A stretch of 64,000 nucleotides of DNA from the NCBI GenBank assembly GCA_029891385.1, contig CM057225.1:79943887-80007886 (forward strand). Reading direction: 5' to 3'. Numbering within the stretch: position 1 is the first letter of the stretch; each line of letters begins with the position of its first letter. The position numbers were made by a program, and so were the translations under genes. Below are positions 41,201 through 53,300 of this stretch, in pieces. The notes under the pieces were generated by a model. The model was not told where the DNA came from. It made no database searches and saw nothing but the letters and a program-made list of their open reading frames with translations. The DNA is from Erythroxylum novogranatense. Lineage: Eukaryota > Streptophyta > Magnoliopsida > Malpighiales > Erythroxylaceae.

Positions 41201-42560
41201 GCCACGCGATTCCGACCTTCTAACTTCTACCCTTCATATCTTTTGACCTAGAACTCCAAATTTTACTAATTTGGTACCATTGGAAAGATAAAATACAGAT
41301 CTACCATTTTCAAGAAGGACTCAAAAGCAAGTTCGGTCTCTAAAGGGGTCAAAAGTTTACTCCAAGATGACCGATCGACAAGCTCCTCGTAAACAGTATC
41401 AAAACTTGTAAACATCATAACTTTTGACCCAGAACTCCAAATTTCACAAACTTGGTGTCAATGGAAAGATAAAAGAAAGCTCTACAATTTCTATGAAGGA
41501 CTTAAAAATTAATTCCATCTCTAAAGGGGTCAAAAATCTACTCGAAGTTGCTGTCCACCATTACTCTTCCCAGACAGTAGCAGCAACTTGTAAAAATCAT
41601 AACTTCCTACTTCATAGCCCAAAATTTCCATACTTTACACCATTGAAAAGATCAAAACATAATATAAAGCTTTCATGAAGAACTTAAGAGTAAATTCAGC
41701 CTCTATATAGTTCAAAAATTCAATCAAAGTTACTGTCCAAATACTCTCATCAGAACAGTAACAAAACTTCTAAAATTCATAATTTCTTATCCCATTGTCC
41801 AAAAATTCTATACTTTATATCAATGCAAAGATCAAAACATAATCTAAAACTTTCATGAAGCACTTAAAGGTAATCTCTGCCTCTGTTATGGTCAAACTTC
41901 CAATCAAAGGTACTGCCCACTTAAATGTCATCCTATACCACATCCAAACTTTAAAATTTCAAATCTTCTAATTTCCACAACCAAAAATAACATATTACAC
42001 ATCATTAAAAAACTATAAACTTCCTCTACAACTTTCATATAGACCACTTAACTCAATTCAAAACATATCAATCCCAGAATTCACCTCGAAGCACAACATA
42101 CACAATCTTATACTTAAGAGCATTTTCAAAGACAAAGTAAAATAACCTTAACTTCGAAAAATCATAACTTTCAATTCCGATATCGAAAAATATCATACTT
42201 TATGGCGACAGAAAGCTTGCAACATAAGCTACAAGTTTCACGAAGATCACTTTATCAAATTCAGCTTAAATCAAAAAGTCAACTCTCTATCCCCAAAAAG
42301 TCAACTTTCTTAATTCTTCAAATTATCATACTTTCACTATTTATTTCATGCTTTTCAACTCCATTTCAATCAACCCATTCACTTTAACTTTCATAACTCA
42401 TATAACTCTACTCAAATTTCAAAGTCATCAAAACTAATCACTTCATTTCTCATCAATTTTCTTTAAGCACAATAACATCTATAACACAATACTTATGCAA
42501 ACACACTCATTTAATTTTATTTAATATTTTTAAATTTCACTCAAAGATCGGGGTCCAACA
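35283..42560. mobile_element. LTR-derived unit with perfect 5-bp target duplication (outer nest)
   Basis: Starts TGTTAGGACCCGATC and ends GATCGGGGTCCAACA. AACTG flanks both sides (35278-35282 and 42561-42565). Apart from the inner insertion it is about 4.3 kb with no coding capacity. Its sequence is homologous, in reverse orientation, to the inner solo LTR, for example 36410-36580 against 38660-38840 and 40660-41150 against 39990-40490. It is best read as minus-strand solo-LTR material of a long-LTR gypsy family. The segment order does not match the inner copy (see findings). Degenerate modules of about 165 bp recur at 41230-41950 with a GACCCAGAACTCC(A)AATTT word. Confidence 0.6.
37659..40652 (+). 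mobile_element. 3.0-kb solo LTR of a Tekay/Del-like gypsy family (inner nest)
   Basis: Starts TGTTGGGCCCCGAATTTT and ends GACGGGGTCCAACA. Flanks AATAC (37654-37658) and AATAT (40653-40657) are a 5-bp duplication with one change. The layout parallels the young chromovirus LTR at 50336: GGGCTT-rich start, purine-rich leader, TCACGTGCACGTTGACC (38698-38714), a TTAGCTCACCCTC segment, then repeated AAAAGTTATG modules and a GC-rich patch (39975-40060). No internal domain remains. Confidence 0.65.
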
Positions 42561-42565
42561 AACTG

Positions 42566-43388
42566 CATCCCTCTTTACTACACCCTTAGCACCATACCAT
42601 ATTTCTTAAAGATTGGAATGTCAAGGACATCCATACAGTTAGGAGTGATTCCTGGAATCTAAAAGGCCAAATATATAAACAATACTTTACCTTTGAACAT
42701 AAGTTTGTTTTGAATTACTTATGTCTGTCTATTTAAAATAATCAAAGGAGGTGACTCTTTGCAAGTCTTGGACTTTATCAATTTTAGTTGTTACATTAGT
42801 TCCATAATTGCGAGAAGCAGCAAATGAACTTGTGATAAATGGTCTTGGATTTTCTTGCACATCATCTTTAAAGGGTCTCTTTGCTTCATCCCAGTTCAAA
42901 GGAGATCCAGTAAGTCTTCACAAAAGGAATAAGTTATAAAGATTGTTGAGCATGATGCAATAAGACTATTTGCATTCAAAACTTAAGCTAAACAAACCTA
43001 CAATAGTGAAATGTGGTAAAATTTATGGCATGCTTTCATTGTAAGATGAAAATAAAAAATTTAAGAATAAGGAAACATAAAGGAATTAACCTATGGGATC
43101 TAGCAGATTGGTAATAACTTGTTGCAACAGGAAAGCTTCTTTTAAAACTCAAAGGAGCTGCTTCCACTATTTCTTGAGCTTCAAGGTTCCTTTCATCCAA
43201 AGAGGATCACTAGTTTTATTAGAATGGGAGAAGGAAGTAACCAACATTTCTTTGAAAACATTTTCACAGAGTTTCGCATTGCATCATGAGTATTATACTA
43301 CAAAAAAGGACTAGAGCTTTAAAAACTTCAAGTATCTTCTTACTTTGGAGTTTTATAAGCTTGTTGGGGAATAGTAGCAAGATCAGAA
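42566..43388. other. host DNA between two insertions (SAC3-like exons and introns)
   Basis: Continuous with 34360-35277 before the 35283 insertion. It carries the minus-strand exon pieces described under the SAC3-like pseudogene. Confidence 0.5.
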
Positions 43389-43393
43389 GTTTG
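43389..43393. other. target-site duplication of the copia element, left copy (GTTTG)
   Basis: GTTTG here and at 63439-63443 flank the 20-kb copia element exactly outside its TG...CA ends. Confidence 0.85.
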
Positions 43394-43880
43394 TGAAGTG
43401 AATCACACGTTAATACAAGGCTTATTATAGATGTATAAATGCACAAGAAGGGGGGGGGGGGGGTTGAATTGTGTATTTCTCCTTTTTGAAAATCCTTTCA
43501 AAAACGTTTTGTTAAAAGACACTTGTTCTTTTCACAAGAACTACTGTAAATCAAAATTATAAAATGTTTTTCGAAAACTTGTTTAAAAACGAGTAAGATC
43601 GAAACTTTGAAAGATAAGAGAGATAATGATAGAGAGTTGTAGGCACAACAATTTTTATACTGGTTCACCCTAAACCGTGGGCTACGTCCAGTCCTCAGAT
43701 ATTTTTATGAGATTTCACTATCTCTCAACAACTTTACAAGTATTCTTTTTCTCTGAGCCTCTTCAGGTCTCTTTACAGTCAGTATTCTTTTACTCTTAGC
43801 CTCTGTAGGCTATCTGTACTACTTTCTTACAGAAAGGTTTTTTGAGCTTTGTTACAATAAGATAGTTCTAAGTTTCGCAC
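43394..43880 (-). repeat. 3' LTR of the copia element, truncated
   Basis: Aligns with 62445-62925 of the other LTR, starting TGAAGTGAATCACACGTTAA in plus reading. It then leaves homology at TATTCCGATAAATAAG. The outer half of the LTR (513 bp in the right copy, including its 37-bp repeats and TATA box) is missing. A 14-base G run occurs at about 43450-43463, where the other copy has seven. Confidence 0.85.
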
Positions 43881-43949
43881 TATTCCGATAAATAAGAAAA
43901 AAATGGCTTCACTCTCTGTCTTTTTCTGACTTCTTCATTTTCTGCTTAC

Positions 43950-44040
43950 TCTTCCTCCCCCTATCTTTTTCTTTCTTCTTCAAAAGTTCATCTCCTTCGT
44001 TCACCCCCTTTGATTTCTGCTTTCCATTCTCCCCCTATTT
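43950..44040 (-). other. multiple polypurine tracts of the copia element
   Basis: On the minus strand three G-rich purine runs occur in sequence: AAATAGGGGGAGAATGG (44024-44040), CAAAGGGGGTGAACG (about 43999-44013) and AAAGATAGGGGGAGGAAGAG (about 43951-43970). Repeated polypurine tracts before the 3' LTR are a reported trait of Sireviruses. The last one should touch the LTR, but LTR sequence there is deleted. Confidence 0.55.
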
Positions 44041-44170
44041 GTTATTAATAAAAAATGATTAGGACCGATGATGCTTCAATAATTCTTTCACCATCTCCTT
44101 CAACTCCTTGACTTCTCTACGTAGGTGCATTACTTCTGCGTGCAAGTCAAAAGAGAAGGTTGGTCGGTCA

Positions 44171-46317
44171 TCATCCTTTCGGGTATTCTTCTTCAAAAGC
44201 AATTGTAGTAGTGTATGCATCTGAAGATGGAACATATTCTTCAAAAATCTCAAAAGAAGGAGGTTGAACCGAAAGGTTGGGCTCAGGAAGGTCTAAGTCA
44301 TAAGGAGCCGGTAGCCTTAACACTTGTCTTCCACGCAAGAGTAGGGCTTCTTCTTCAATCGAAGATGTATTAGATAGTGGCCTAATACGCACTATTGTCT
44401 GCACAAGGGATTCAGTGAACGTCCCTTTAATATGCTTTCCCCCCACTGGACAGTGTTCATCTTTAGTTGTTGCACTACAACTAGCTCCTATAATTGTCTT
44501 CTTTGCAGAGCATACTTCATCTATGCGTCGTATTTCATCTGCAATTTGATCTGCTGACAGATCATCTATCACCCCTTCTGGGTATAATTTCTTCTTCCCC
44601 ATATTATCATCCATGGGTTTCCTTGGTTGAAGGTCTGGTACAACCTTTATCACTGTTTGCTCTGTGATATGATAAATAGTGTACGGTTGACTGGTCATCT
44701 TTGTAGGGTATGGTTTTATAGCAACATACCTCAAGGCTTCATAAAAATTCCTTTCATCTTCATTCAACAGATGCCATGTCTCACTATTTATCGGAATAGG
44801 TTGAAAATATGCCTTCACTAACCTCCTCGATATATCCCTGATGATTATTGAAGTACTCCCTTTAGTCACAGGTTGAACTTCTTCAATCAATCTGATTCCC
44901 AATTCTTCTTTCCTCAAAAGTTGAGAATAGTTGTATGGAACCAGACTGAGTTCTTCTGATTCCTCCTGTTGAACCTGTACCAAACTAAGTTCTGTTGATT
45001 CCTGTTGAACATTCGTAGGAGTAGTCTGTACCAGACTAAGTTCTGTTGGTTTCTCCTTTTGAACAACAGTAGGAGTAGCCTTCATCTGACTAACTTCCTT
45101 AGCAGTAGGAACACTCTTCTTCTGACTAACTTAGTCTTCTTAACTACCTTAGTCATTCTTAGAGTTTTCTGAGGTTGGGGTTTCTGCTTCTCAGACTCCA
45201 ATTTTCATTTCCTCTCAGTCTCCTTAGCCTGTTTGGCTGTATCTTTATTTAGAATAGAGACTAGAGACCTTGTAGTCTTCGGTGCGCCTGTCTCAGAGAG
45301 TTCTGCCTGACTTCGTTCTCTGGACCTCTTTTCTTCCTATTGTCTCAAGGTTCGAATCCTGGGTGATCTCTTCGCCTTTTTTGGAATTTCACTCAGAAGC
45401 TTCTCCCCTTTTCTCTTTAAAGCACCTTCGTCTGTACTCCGTACTTGGCTACTTTCTTTCTGAGAAATCATTTTTTCCTTCAAAACTTCTTCAGATGATT
45501 TTCTTCTTTCAATCATGGGCATTCTTGTATTGGATTGAGATCTAGAACTTTTGATAGGAGATTTCTTCTTGATACGTTCTCCCTCAGTTCTTGCTTTAAT
45601 CTTAGAATCTGCTTCTACTTTTTTCAGATTCTTTAAGCCCATTTTTGCTACAGTACCTGAGTTGATAATACTCTTGACATATATTTTCATTATGTTTCCT
45701 CTGTCAAGAAGGACTCCAAACTCCTTGAATATTCTTGTTAGCAACATTCCATAAGGATAGCTGTTAGTATCCTTCATCCCCTTAACCATATACTAAAAAA
45801 TCAGAAATGGTAAGTCTATAGGTTGGCGATTCAGCAAGTAAAATAGGCATTGCTCATCCAAAGTTGCCACCAAATGCCTTGAACCTGCTCTTGATAAGAC
45901 GCAGTTGAACAGAATCGCATGTAAGACCTTAGCCTTCGGCACCAGACTCGAGGTCTTCCTCTTCGTTGGGTCATTATCTCCATACAACTGTCGACTGAGT
46001 TCGTCTTCCTTTATACTAACTTTCATCATCTATCTGGCTTTGCTTGTAAGCTTCTCTCCGACAAATGGACATTCAGTCACCTTCTTAATCAACTCCCTTG
46101 TCACAACAATAGACAATCTATCTACTGAGGAAACAATAACATTGTCTACCAGCTGCACATTCTTCCAGAAATCGTACACTTCATTTTGATATACATATTC
46201 CCGCACCTGGAAGAACTTCCTCCATCCTGCTTCTATTATCTCTGGTTCGATATCCATGTCGTCTTTCTTCAAGGATTCAAAATCCATATGCCTTCCGTAG
46301 ATCATTGCTTGCTCCAT
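44171..46317 (-). pseudogene. extra ORF after pol (env-like/plant transposon protein of Sireviruses), broken
   Basis: From 46317 the frame reads through two TAG codons (46030-46032 and near 45790) in one frame to 45337, then shifts and continues as a 304-codon frame 45085-44171. The first part has the pattern AKVLHAILFNCVLSRAGSRH ... YLLNRQPIDLPFLI ... YPYGMLLTRIFKEFGVLL, which I know from the uncharacterised ORF often found downstream of pol in SIRE-type copia elements. The rest is Lys/Ser/Glu-rich and disordered, and 45085-44171 has repeated ELSLV units. No membrane segment is evident, so 'envelope' is only a name of convention. Confidence 0.6.
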
Positions 46318-46565
46318 TGATTCTTTTATGAGTAGAGACTGAGTTAACTGAGTTGTTCTTCAAAGGGTAAGGCTGGTTATAGAGATTTTGAGAGAGATGA
46401 GAGCTGAAAGGTTTCTGAGTTGAGACTTCTCGAATGGTCTTTTCAGGCGTGTTCTAGAATAGGTGAGGTTCTCAAGGCTATGTAACTTTCTCTCCAAGAG
46501 TTCCTTCTGTGAGAAGTTACCAGCTGTAACTCACTGTTATTAATGCCGTTAACCTTGACGACCTT

Positions 46566-48071
46566 TTAAGTTGCCTGTGACGTGTTAGACGGTTGGTCAC
46601 TTAACATCACCATGTTGAGATTCTGTCTGATTTCCCTGAATCGCTCTTCACTCAGTGGTTTAGTGAAGATGTCCGCCCATTGAAACTTTGTCTCAATAAA
46701 CTGTAGACTCACAACCTTTCTCTGAACGTAGTCTCTTAAGAAATGATGTCTGACTTCGATATGCTTCACTCTCGAATGTTGTATAGGATTCTTTGATAAG
46801 TTGATGGCACTGGTGTTGTCACAGAAAATTGAGATCTCCTCTTCTTGAATTGAATAATCTTCTAGTTGATATTTGATCTTCAATGTTTGTGAACAACAGC
46901 TTGCGGCAGACATGTACTCGGCTTCAGCAGTTGATAAGGCGATTGAGCTTTGTCTCTTGCTTGACCAGGAAACTAGGTTTGAGCCAAGAAAGTGACAGCC
47001 TCCACTCGTACTCTTCCTTTCAATTCTATCTCTGACATAGTCCGCATCGCAGTATCCAATCAACCTGAAATCTTTACCTTTCTCAAACATTAAGCAAAAA
47101 TCAATAGTACCTGCGAGATATCTCATAATTTTTTTAACAGCTATGTAATGAGACTCTCTAGGATCGACCTGAAACCTTGCACACAGGCATACACTGAACA
47201 GTATGTCAGGTCTGCTTGCTGTAAGATAAAGAAAAGAACCAATCATCTCTCTATACAGGGTTTGATCCACCTTCTTACCAACTTCGTCTTTCAATAAAAG
47301 GTTTGAAGAATGCATCGGAGTTGCCATAGGCTTCACTTTATTCATATCAAATTTAGATAACAATTCTTTCACATATTTCTGTTGATGGATAAGGATCTTC
47401 CCTTCGGTTTGCTTAACTTGCAACCCAAGAAAGAACTTTAACTCTCCCATCATACTCATCTCAAACTCATTTTTCATTAAACTCTCAAAACTCATACATA
47501 AATTTTTTGAATTAGCACCAAAAATGATATCATCAACATAAATTTACACTATAATAAAATCATTCTCATAATTCTTCCTAAAGAGTGTCTTATCTACCTG
47601 ACCTCTACTAAAACCACTCTTAATAAGAAAGGTACTTAGACGATCATACCAAGCTCTAGGAGCTTGCTTCAAATCGTATAAAGCCTTATGAAGTCTATAG
47701 ACATAATCTGGATACTTAACATCCTCGAAACCTGGAGGTTGCTTAACATACACTTCTTCGTCTATAAAATCATTCAGAAACGCGCTTTTCACATCCATAT
47801 GAAAAAGCTTTATATCATGACAAACAACATATGCGAGCAGTATCCTAATAGCTTCAAGTCTTGCTATTGGAGCATATGTCTCATTATAGTCTATTCCTTC
47901 TTGCTGATTATAGCCTTGTGCTACTAATTTGGCTTTATTCCGACTTAATCTCCCTGATTCGTCTAACTTATTCTTAAAAACCCATCTAGTTCCTATAATG
48001 AATTTCTTCGAGGGTTTAGAAACCAAGGACCAAACTTTATTCCTAGTAAATTGGTTCAGCTCCTCTTGCAT
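46566..48071 (-). pseudogene. copia reverse transcriptase and RNase H
   Basis: The RT part (48071-47544) shows KFIIGTRWVFKNKLDESG, RLEAIRILLAYVVCHDIKLF, MDVKSAFLNDFIDEEVYVKQ and LYDLKQAPRAWYDRL. It stops at a TAA just before IYVDDIIFGAN (about 47520-47543), where a CAA codon would be expected. The frame resumes (47495-46566) with MGELKFFLGLQVKQTEGKI, RNase H CDADYVRDR, STSGGCHFLGSNLVSWSSKR, STAEAEYMSAASC and a VKHIEVRHHFLRD block. Catalytic YVDD aspartates and RNase H acidic residues are intact. Only the single nonsense codon separates the halves. Confidence 0.9.
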
Positions 48072-48080
48072 GGCTAAAAT

Positions 48081-49620
48081 CTACGCTTCATCTTGAAGAG
48101 CTTCCTCAATCTTCTTAGGCTTTATTACAGAGACAAAAGCTACATTAGCTTCTCTTCTAAATTTGGACCTTGTTCGGACTCCTTCTGAGGTCTCTCCAAT
48201 AATTAACTCTTCTGGATGAGAACTCTTATATCTCCAATATCTTTTTAAACCAAGAGTCTCTGGAATATCCTCAACCTTGACTAACTGAGTTTGTGATGAT
48301 GAAGCTTCTATAGTATCACCTAAGGGCATTGAAGGGACTTCACTATCCATGTCATCTTCCTTACTTAGTTGGGAACTATCATCAAACTTGACATGAATAG
48401 TCTCCTCAACAGTCTTTGAGGAAAGATTGTAAACCCTAAAAGCCTTTGATGATAAAGAGTATCCTAGAAAAATACCTGAATAGGTCTTTGAATCGAACTT
48501 ATCCAACAACTCCTTTGTATTCAGTATAGAGCACTTGCAACAAAATGGATGAAAGTAAGATATATTCGGTCTCCTTCCATTCCATAACTCATAAGGAGTT
48601 TTTTTCAATAAAGGTCGCAACAATATTCTATTCTGAATATAACATGCTGTATTCATATCTTCTGCCCAGAAGTACTTAGGAAGATTCATCTCACACGGCA
48701 TAGTCCTTGCCATCTCTTGAATCGTCTTGTTCTTCCTTTCAACAACTCCATTCTGCTGTGGAGTCCTAGGAGCAGAGAAATTGTGGAAAATTTCATTCTC
48801 CTAACAGAATATTCTAAACTTCTCATTCTCAAATTCTCCACCATGATCACTCCAAATACTTGCTATCGACATTCATTTTTCATTCTGTAACTTTTTGGAG
48901 AGGTCCTAAAATACTTAAAAGACTCATCTTTGTGTGACAAAAATAATATCCAACAAAATCTAGTAAAGTCATCAACAATAACAAGTCCATATTTCTTTCC
49001 GCCAAGACTTATCGTCCTAGTTGGACCAAATAAATCCATATGTAACACTTCAGAGGTCTGAAGATGTTACAAGATTTTTAGAAGAAAATGATGTTTTGAC
49101 TTGTTTTCCTTTAAGACAACTTTCACAAAAGAAATCCTTGTCAAAACTTATTTTTGGTAAACCTCTTACCAAATCATGCTTTAACAACTTTAAAATATGT
49201 TTGAAACTGACATGACCTAACTTTTTATGCCAGATTAGTCTATCTTCTTCAGTTGATAAAAAACATGAAACATTTTGATTTTGAAAATCTTCTAAATCAA
49301 TTTTGTAAAGATTATTTCTTCTCTTGGCAGAAAAGAATATAGACCCATCTTTGTTTCTGACTTCACAAAGACTTTGATTGAACGTAACTTCAAAACTAGA
49401 ATCACACAATTGACTGGCACTAATCAAATTGTGTTTCAGACCATCAACAAACAGCACATTATCAATGCATGCATAGGAATCTTTACCTATTTTGCCGATT
49501 TCAATTATCTTGCCCTGTTGGTTGTCTCTGAAAGTTACCGATCCTCTCTTCTTATACTGAAGATCTAGGAACATAGACCTTCTTCCCGTCATGTGTCGCG
49601 AGCATCTACTGTCTAAATAC
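48081..49620 (-). pseudogene. copia protease and integrase
   Basis: The protease starts at a WYLDSRCSRHMTG box near 49620. The usual D-S-G is D-S-R here, which should damage the active-site loop. Then follow VLFVDGLKHNLISASQLCD, the GAG-pre-integrase/zinc region IWHKKLGHVSFKHILKL ... CESCLKGKQ (HHCC type), the integrase core LHMDLFGPTRTISLGGKKYG (49048-48863), a break, then NTACYIQNRILLRPLLKKTP and the C-terminal GIFLGYSLSSKAFRVYNL (48713-48081). Stops lie near 49049 and between 48862 and 48714. In life it cuts the polyprotein and inserts cDNA. Confidence 0.85.
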
Positions 49621-50330
49621 CAATGGTGCTTGCTGCCTCTTCCAAGGAAGGATATCTGCAGGAGATATTATTTTATTCTTCGGTACCCATATTTTCTTGG
49701 GTCCTTTTGGGTTAGTAAAATGCACAGAATGATAATGATGCATTTTATAAGGTTGTTTATGAAAACATGATTTTTGAAACTTCTTTTTCTGAGGGAAAAA
49801 CTTTCTTTCATGTTGAGGCTTATTTCTCATAAACCCTAATCCAGTTTTATCACTCAGATGTCTAACTTTACCTAACATCTCGTTCATTTTCATCGTACTT
49901 TCAGTTAAACTCGCTAAATCAGCTAAAAGATTCTTAATCCTGAGCTTCAGCTGATTGATCTCTTCAGATCTATCTACAACTTTCTTTTTCTTACTTTCCT
50001 CTACTTGTTTTTTTAAGCAGGCATTTTCTCTCTCTATTCCTTTTGTATGTTTAAGGTTTTCTACATATTTTTTCTTTAACAGTTTGTACTGTTTCAGAAT
50101 AGCATGAGAATCTTCTAGTAGTTCCAAATATGCATTATGCAAATCATCATATTTAGAAGTTACCTCCTCATCACTTTCCTCTTCGGCTATTAGGCAAATA
50201 TTTGCATGTTCTGATGTTTCGGAGTTTGTATCTGATTAAGAAGAATCTAGATCCTCCCAAGTTGCCATCATGCTTTTCTTGCCTTCTCTACTCTTCTTTG
50301 GTTTCTTATTTAGAGTTGGACAGTCAGACT
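49606..50330 (-). pseudogene. copia gag, distal part (after the chromovirus insertion)
   Basis: Resumes at the insertion point with the final Cys of the zinc knuckle, then an acidic stretch (SDEEV-like with an early stop near 50237) and a 178-codon frame 50142-49606. That frame is a long coiled-coil-like Lys/Glu/Leu region (ILKQYKLLKKKYVENL, NQLKLRIKNLLADLASLTE) and a basic tail with KMHHYHSVHFTNPKGPKKI. A one-base shift near 49650 separates it from the protease frame. Long coiled Gag tails are usual in Sireviruses. Confidence 0.7.
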
Positions 50331-50335
50331 TGTAA
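50331..50335. other. target-site duplication of the chromovirus, left copy (TGTAA)
   Basis: TGTAA here and at 61436-61440, immediately outside the TG...CA ends. Confidence 0.9.
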
Positions 50336-53300
50336 TGTTAGCCCCAAAATTTTTTAGGATTAATCATGATTAGATTAAATTGATTAAGTTAGATTAGCAT
50401 TAATTAAGGTGTCATAAATTAATATATGATAGCATTAATGAGTTAGGTGAAGAATTTATGAAGTTAAATATGTTAGTTGGACTTAGGTGAGTTAGGTGTA
50501 ATTAATGTATTAATTGGGCTTTGGGTCCAAATGAAGTGAGAAAGAAGAGAGGAATTTAATGTAATGGGCTTGAAGGAAAAGAGTTAGTGGGCTTGAGTAA
50601 GTAAGGAGGAGAAATGAAAAAGAAGAAGAAGAAAGAAGAAGGAAGTAAGTTGGGCTTAGGCTTATTGGGCTTAAGTAATTTAGAAAGGAGTATATAAGGA
50701 AGGAGATAAGTGATTTTTGTAGGAAAAGAAGATAGAAACGAAATTTGGAGGGAGAGGAAAGAAGAGTGTCGTGAAAGGAGGGAGGAAAAGGAGAAAGAAG
50801 AGGCTTGTTAGGGTTTGGCTTTTCCATGAAAGTGAGTGGGTTTTTGAAGAAAGTCCAAGAAGAAAAAGTGTGGAGGAGAGTCTAAGCTTCACTTTGAACC
50901 AAGAAACCACTTGGTTGGTTAAGGATTTAAGGTAAGTTCTTGGTTTAAGGTTAAGTTTTTGTTTGGGTTTTTGGTTAGAAAGATGAAGAATAAGATGGGT
51001 CTAGTGATTCTCTTATGAATTTCATGATTTAGATTTTTAGGTATTTCAATTTCTAAACCCTATGTTGATATGGGGTTATTTTCTTGTTATGCTTGAAGGA
51101 GGACAAGAAAGAGGAGAAGAACAAGGAGAGGAACTTCCTTAGGCAAGTTTAAGCAAGGATAAAAGGTGGGTTTCATATTTATTTTTATGTATATAAGCTA
51201 CAAATGTAAATAAATGCATGACATTAATGAGCTTTGATCACTTGGTTGTTGTATTAAATGTGTGTGATGGAATGATGAATGCGAGTGTATTAAATGCTTG
51301 ATGATGATTGAAACTGTCATGAAGAAACTTGTTGAATGAATATAATGAAAGGCATGAACGATGTATGAAAAGATGATTTCAAAGGAACAATGAATTGGAT
51401 AAGAACAGTCCAATTTCCTTGTATGATTCATGATTGCTATGTTATGTGGGTAAGGTATTGTCTAAGAACTCATCACGTGCACGTTGACCATGAAGCCTTC
51501 GCCCATTTGCCCGATTGTGGCATAGGATGATCCAACATTTTGGACTCCTAAAGATTTGTCCATATAGACTCATGAAATGAGACTATATGGTTGCCAAGAA
51601 TAAGGACTTACCGAGCCATTTGATGTGTTTCATATGTGATTACATGAAAATGCAAGAATGATGAATGTTTGAATTGTGAGAAATTATGTTTGAGTATTGA
51701 TGAACATTGCATGATGCATGTATTATGATTGTATTGAAAGATTGCTAAAAGTATGAATAACTAATAGGACTGCTTGATATATAAATATAAATGCGTTACC
51801 CACAGAGCGAAAGCTCACCCCCTAAAAATTTTCCAGGAAATGAGCAGGATCCCGAGGAGCAAGCTTAAAGGCATTTACTCCAAGATTTTCTTTTGATTTT
51901 GTATTTGAAATGATTTTTGTAAAACAATGCTTTAGTTGCATTTTGAGAAGATATTATATTTTGAAACTTCATTGTAATTGGGCTTGAAATGCCCACTAAA
52001 GCATTGTATGAATATGACATGATTTAATGAAGATGGAATGAATGAATTATGAAAGCAAAAATGTTCAGTTTTAATGTATTTTGAGAAATCCATGTATGTT
52101 TAAGACAATTGAATCATTGTTATAGTTTGGATATGATAGATGATTAAGAGTGTGGCTGTTGCTTCGAATGGTGTTTGAAGATACCTTAGGGTTTAATCAT
52201 GTTATATGAGGTTGTATGATAAGTTTTATGAAGGTGGAAGTCTTAGAATTGAAAATTGGGTAGTTGCATTTTAAGGGGGATGTGCTGTCAAATTTTCCTA
52301 AAATTTGACAGTACTTCGCCTCAATATTAGACCCTCTTCGGGTATGAATTAGATCAATGAGTCTTCATGAAGATTGTAGTAGGAGTTTAGAGTTTTCCAA
52401 GGTATATCGTTTGCTAAATTTGGAGTTGAGTCAAAAGATATGATCCTTAATAGAAAAGCGAAGGAAGGAAAGAAAGATAGAAATCAAAGATAGAAAAGCG
52501 AAGGAAGGAAAGCGAAGATAGAAATCGAAGATAAAAAAAGAAGGAAGGAAAGCGTAAGATAGAAATCGGAAGATAGAAAAGCGAATGAAGGAAGCGAAGA
52601 TAGAAATCGGAAGATAGAAAAGCGTAGGAAGGAAAGCGAAGATAGAAATCGAAGATAGAAAAGCGAAGGAAGGAAAGCGAAGATAGAAATCAGAAGATAG
52701 AAAAGCAGAAGGAAGGAAACCAGATGATAGAAATCGACGATAGAAAACCGGATGATAGAAATCGACGATAGAAAACCGGATGATAGAAATCGACGATAGA
52801 AAACCAGATGATAGAAATCGACGATGGAAAAATAGGACGCTGCAGAATGTAGGAGATAGAATCAGCCTTTGTAGTCTTCATAAGAGTTGTAGATCTAGAT
52901 GTCTACTTTCATATGGTGAAAGAACGAAAGCCTTTGGAGCTATAGATTAAAAGTTATAGCAATCGCGCCAAAAGAGTTTCGATTCGATTTGAGTGAGCAT
53001 GGTCCGTTGTTTTGGGCATATTTCCTCATACGACCTCCAAATGAGGTGAGGCTTGAACCATTGGTTTATAAGACACATATATTTCACTCCATAAAATCCG
53101 GTATCAATTGGAGTTAAATTGAGAAAGTTTGTTCTAAAACAAGTGAAAGGTCAGTTAAGAGGGCATGTTTCGGGTATGAACTCTCTTAGGTTTTTTTTTG
53201 GAGTGTATCTTGAGTATATGACTCCGATTAAGGTGATTCTTGTTTCAGGGAGAACTTGAGACATAAAGCTACAAATTATATGAATAAGTCAACCCATGAT

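Noticed and set aside
36100..43463. G runs at about 36101-36110 and 43450-43463 as quadruplex candidates
   Set aside because: Single uninterrupted runs, variable between LTR copies, most simply slippage or sequencing length error.
45340..45375. GGTTCGAATCC, a perfect tRNA B-box word
   Set aside because: No A box at the right distance, no cloverleaf, and it lies inside the copia extra ORF where the bases encode protein on the other strand.
50510..50910. Antisense Ser/Leu/Phe-rich open frames, also at 58583-58983
   Set aside because: Same frames occur in both LTR copies; they are the complement of the purine-rich leader, not genes.
52451..52830. Possible CRISPR-like array
   Set aside because: Units are contiguous and degenerate without unique spacers, lie within an LTR, and the DNA is plant.
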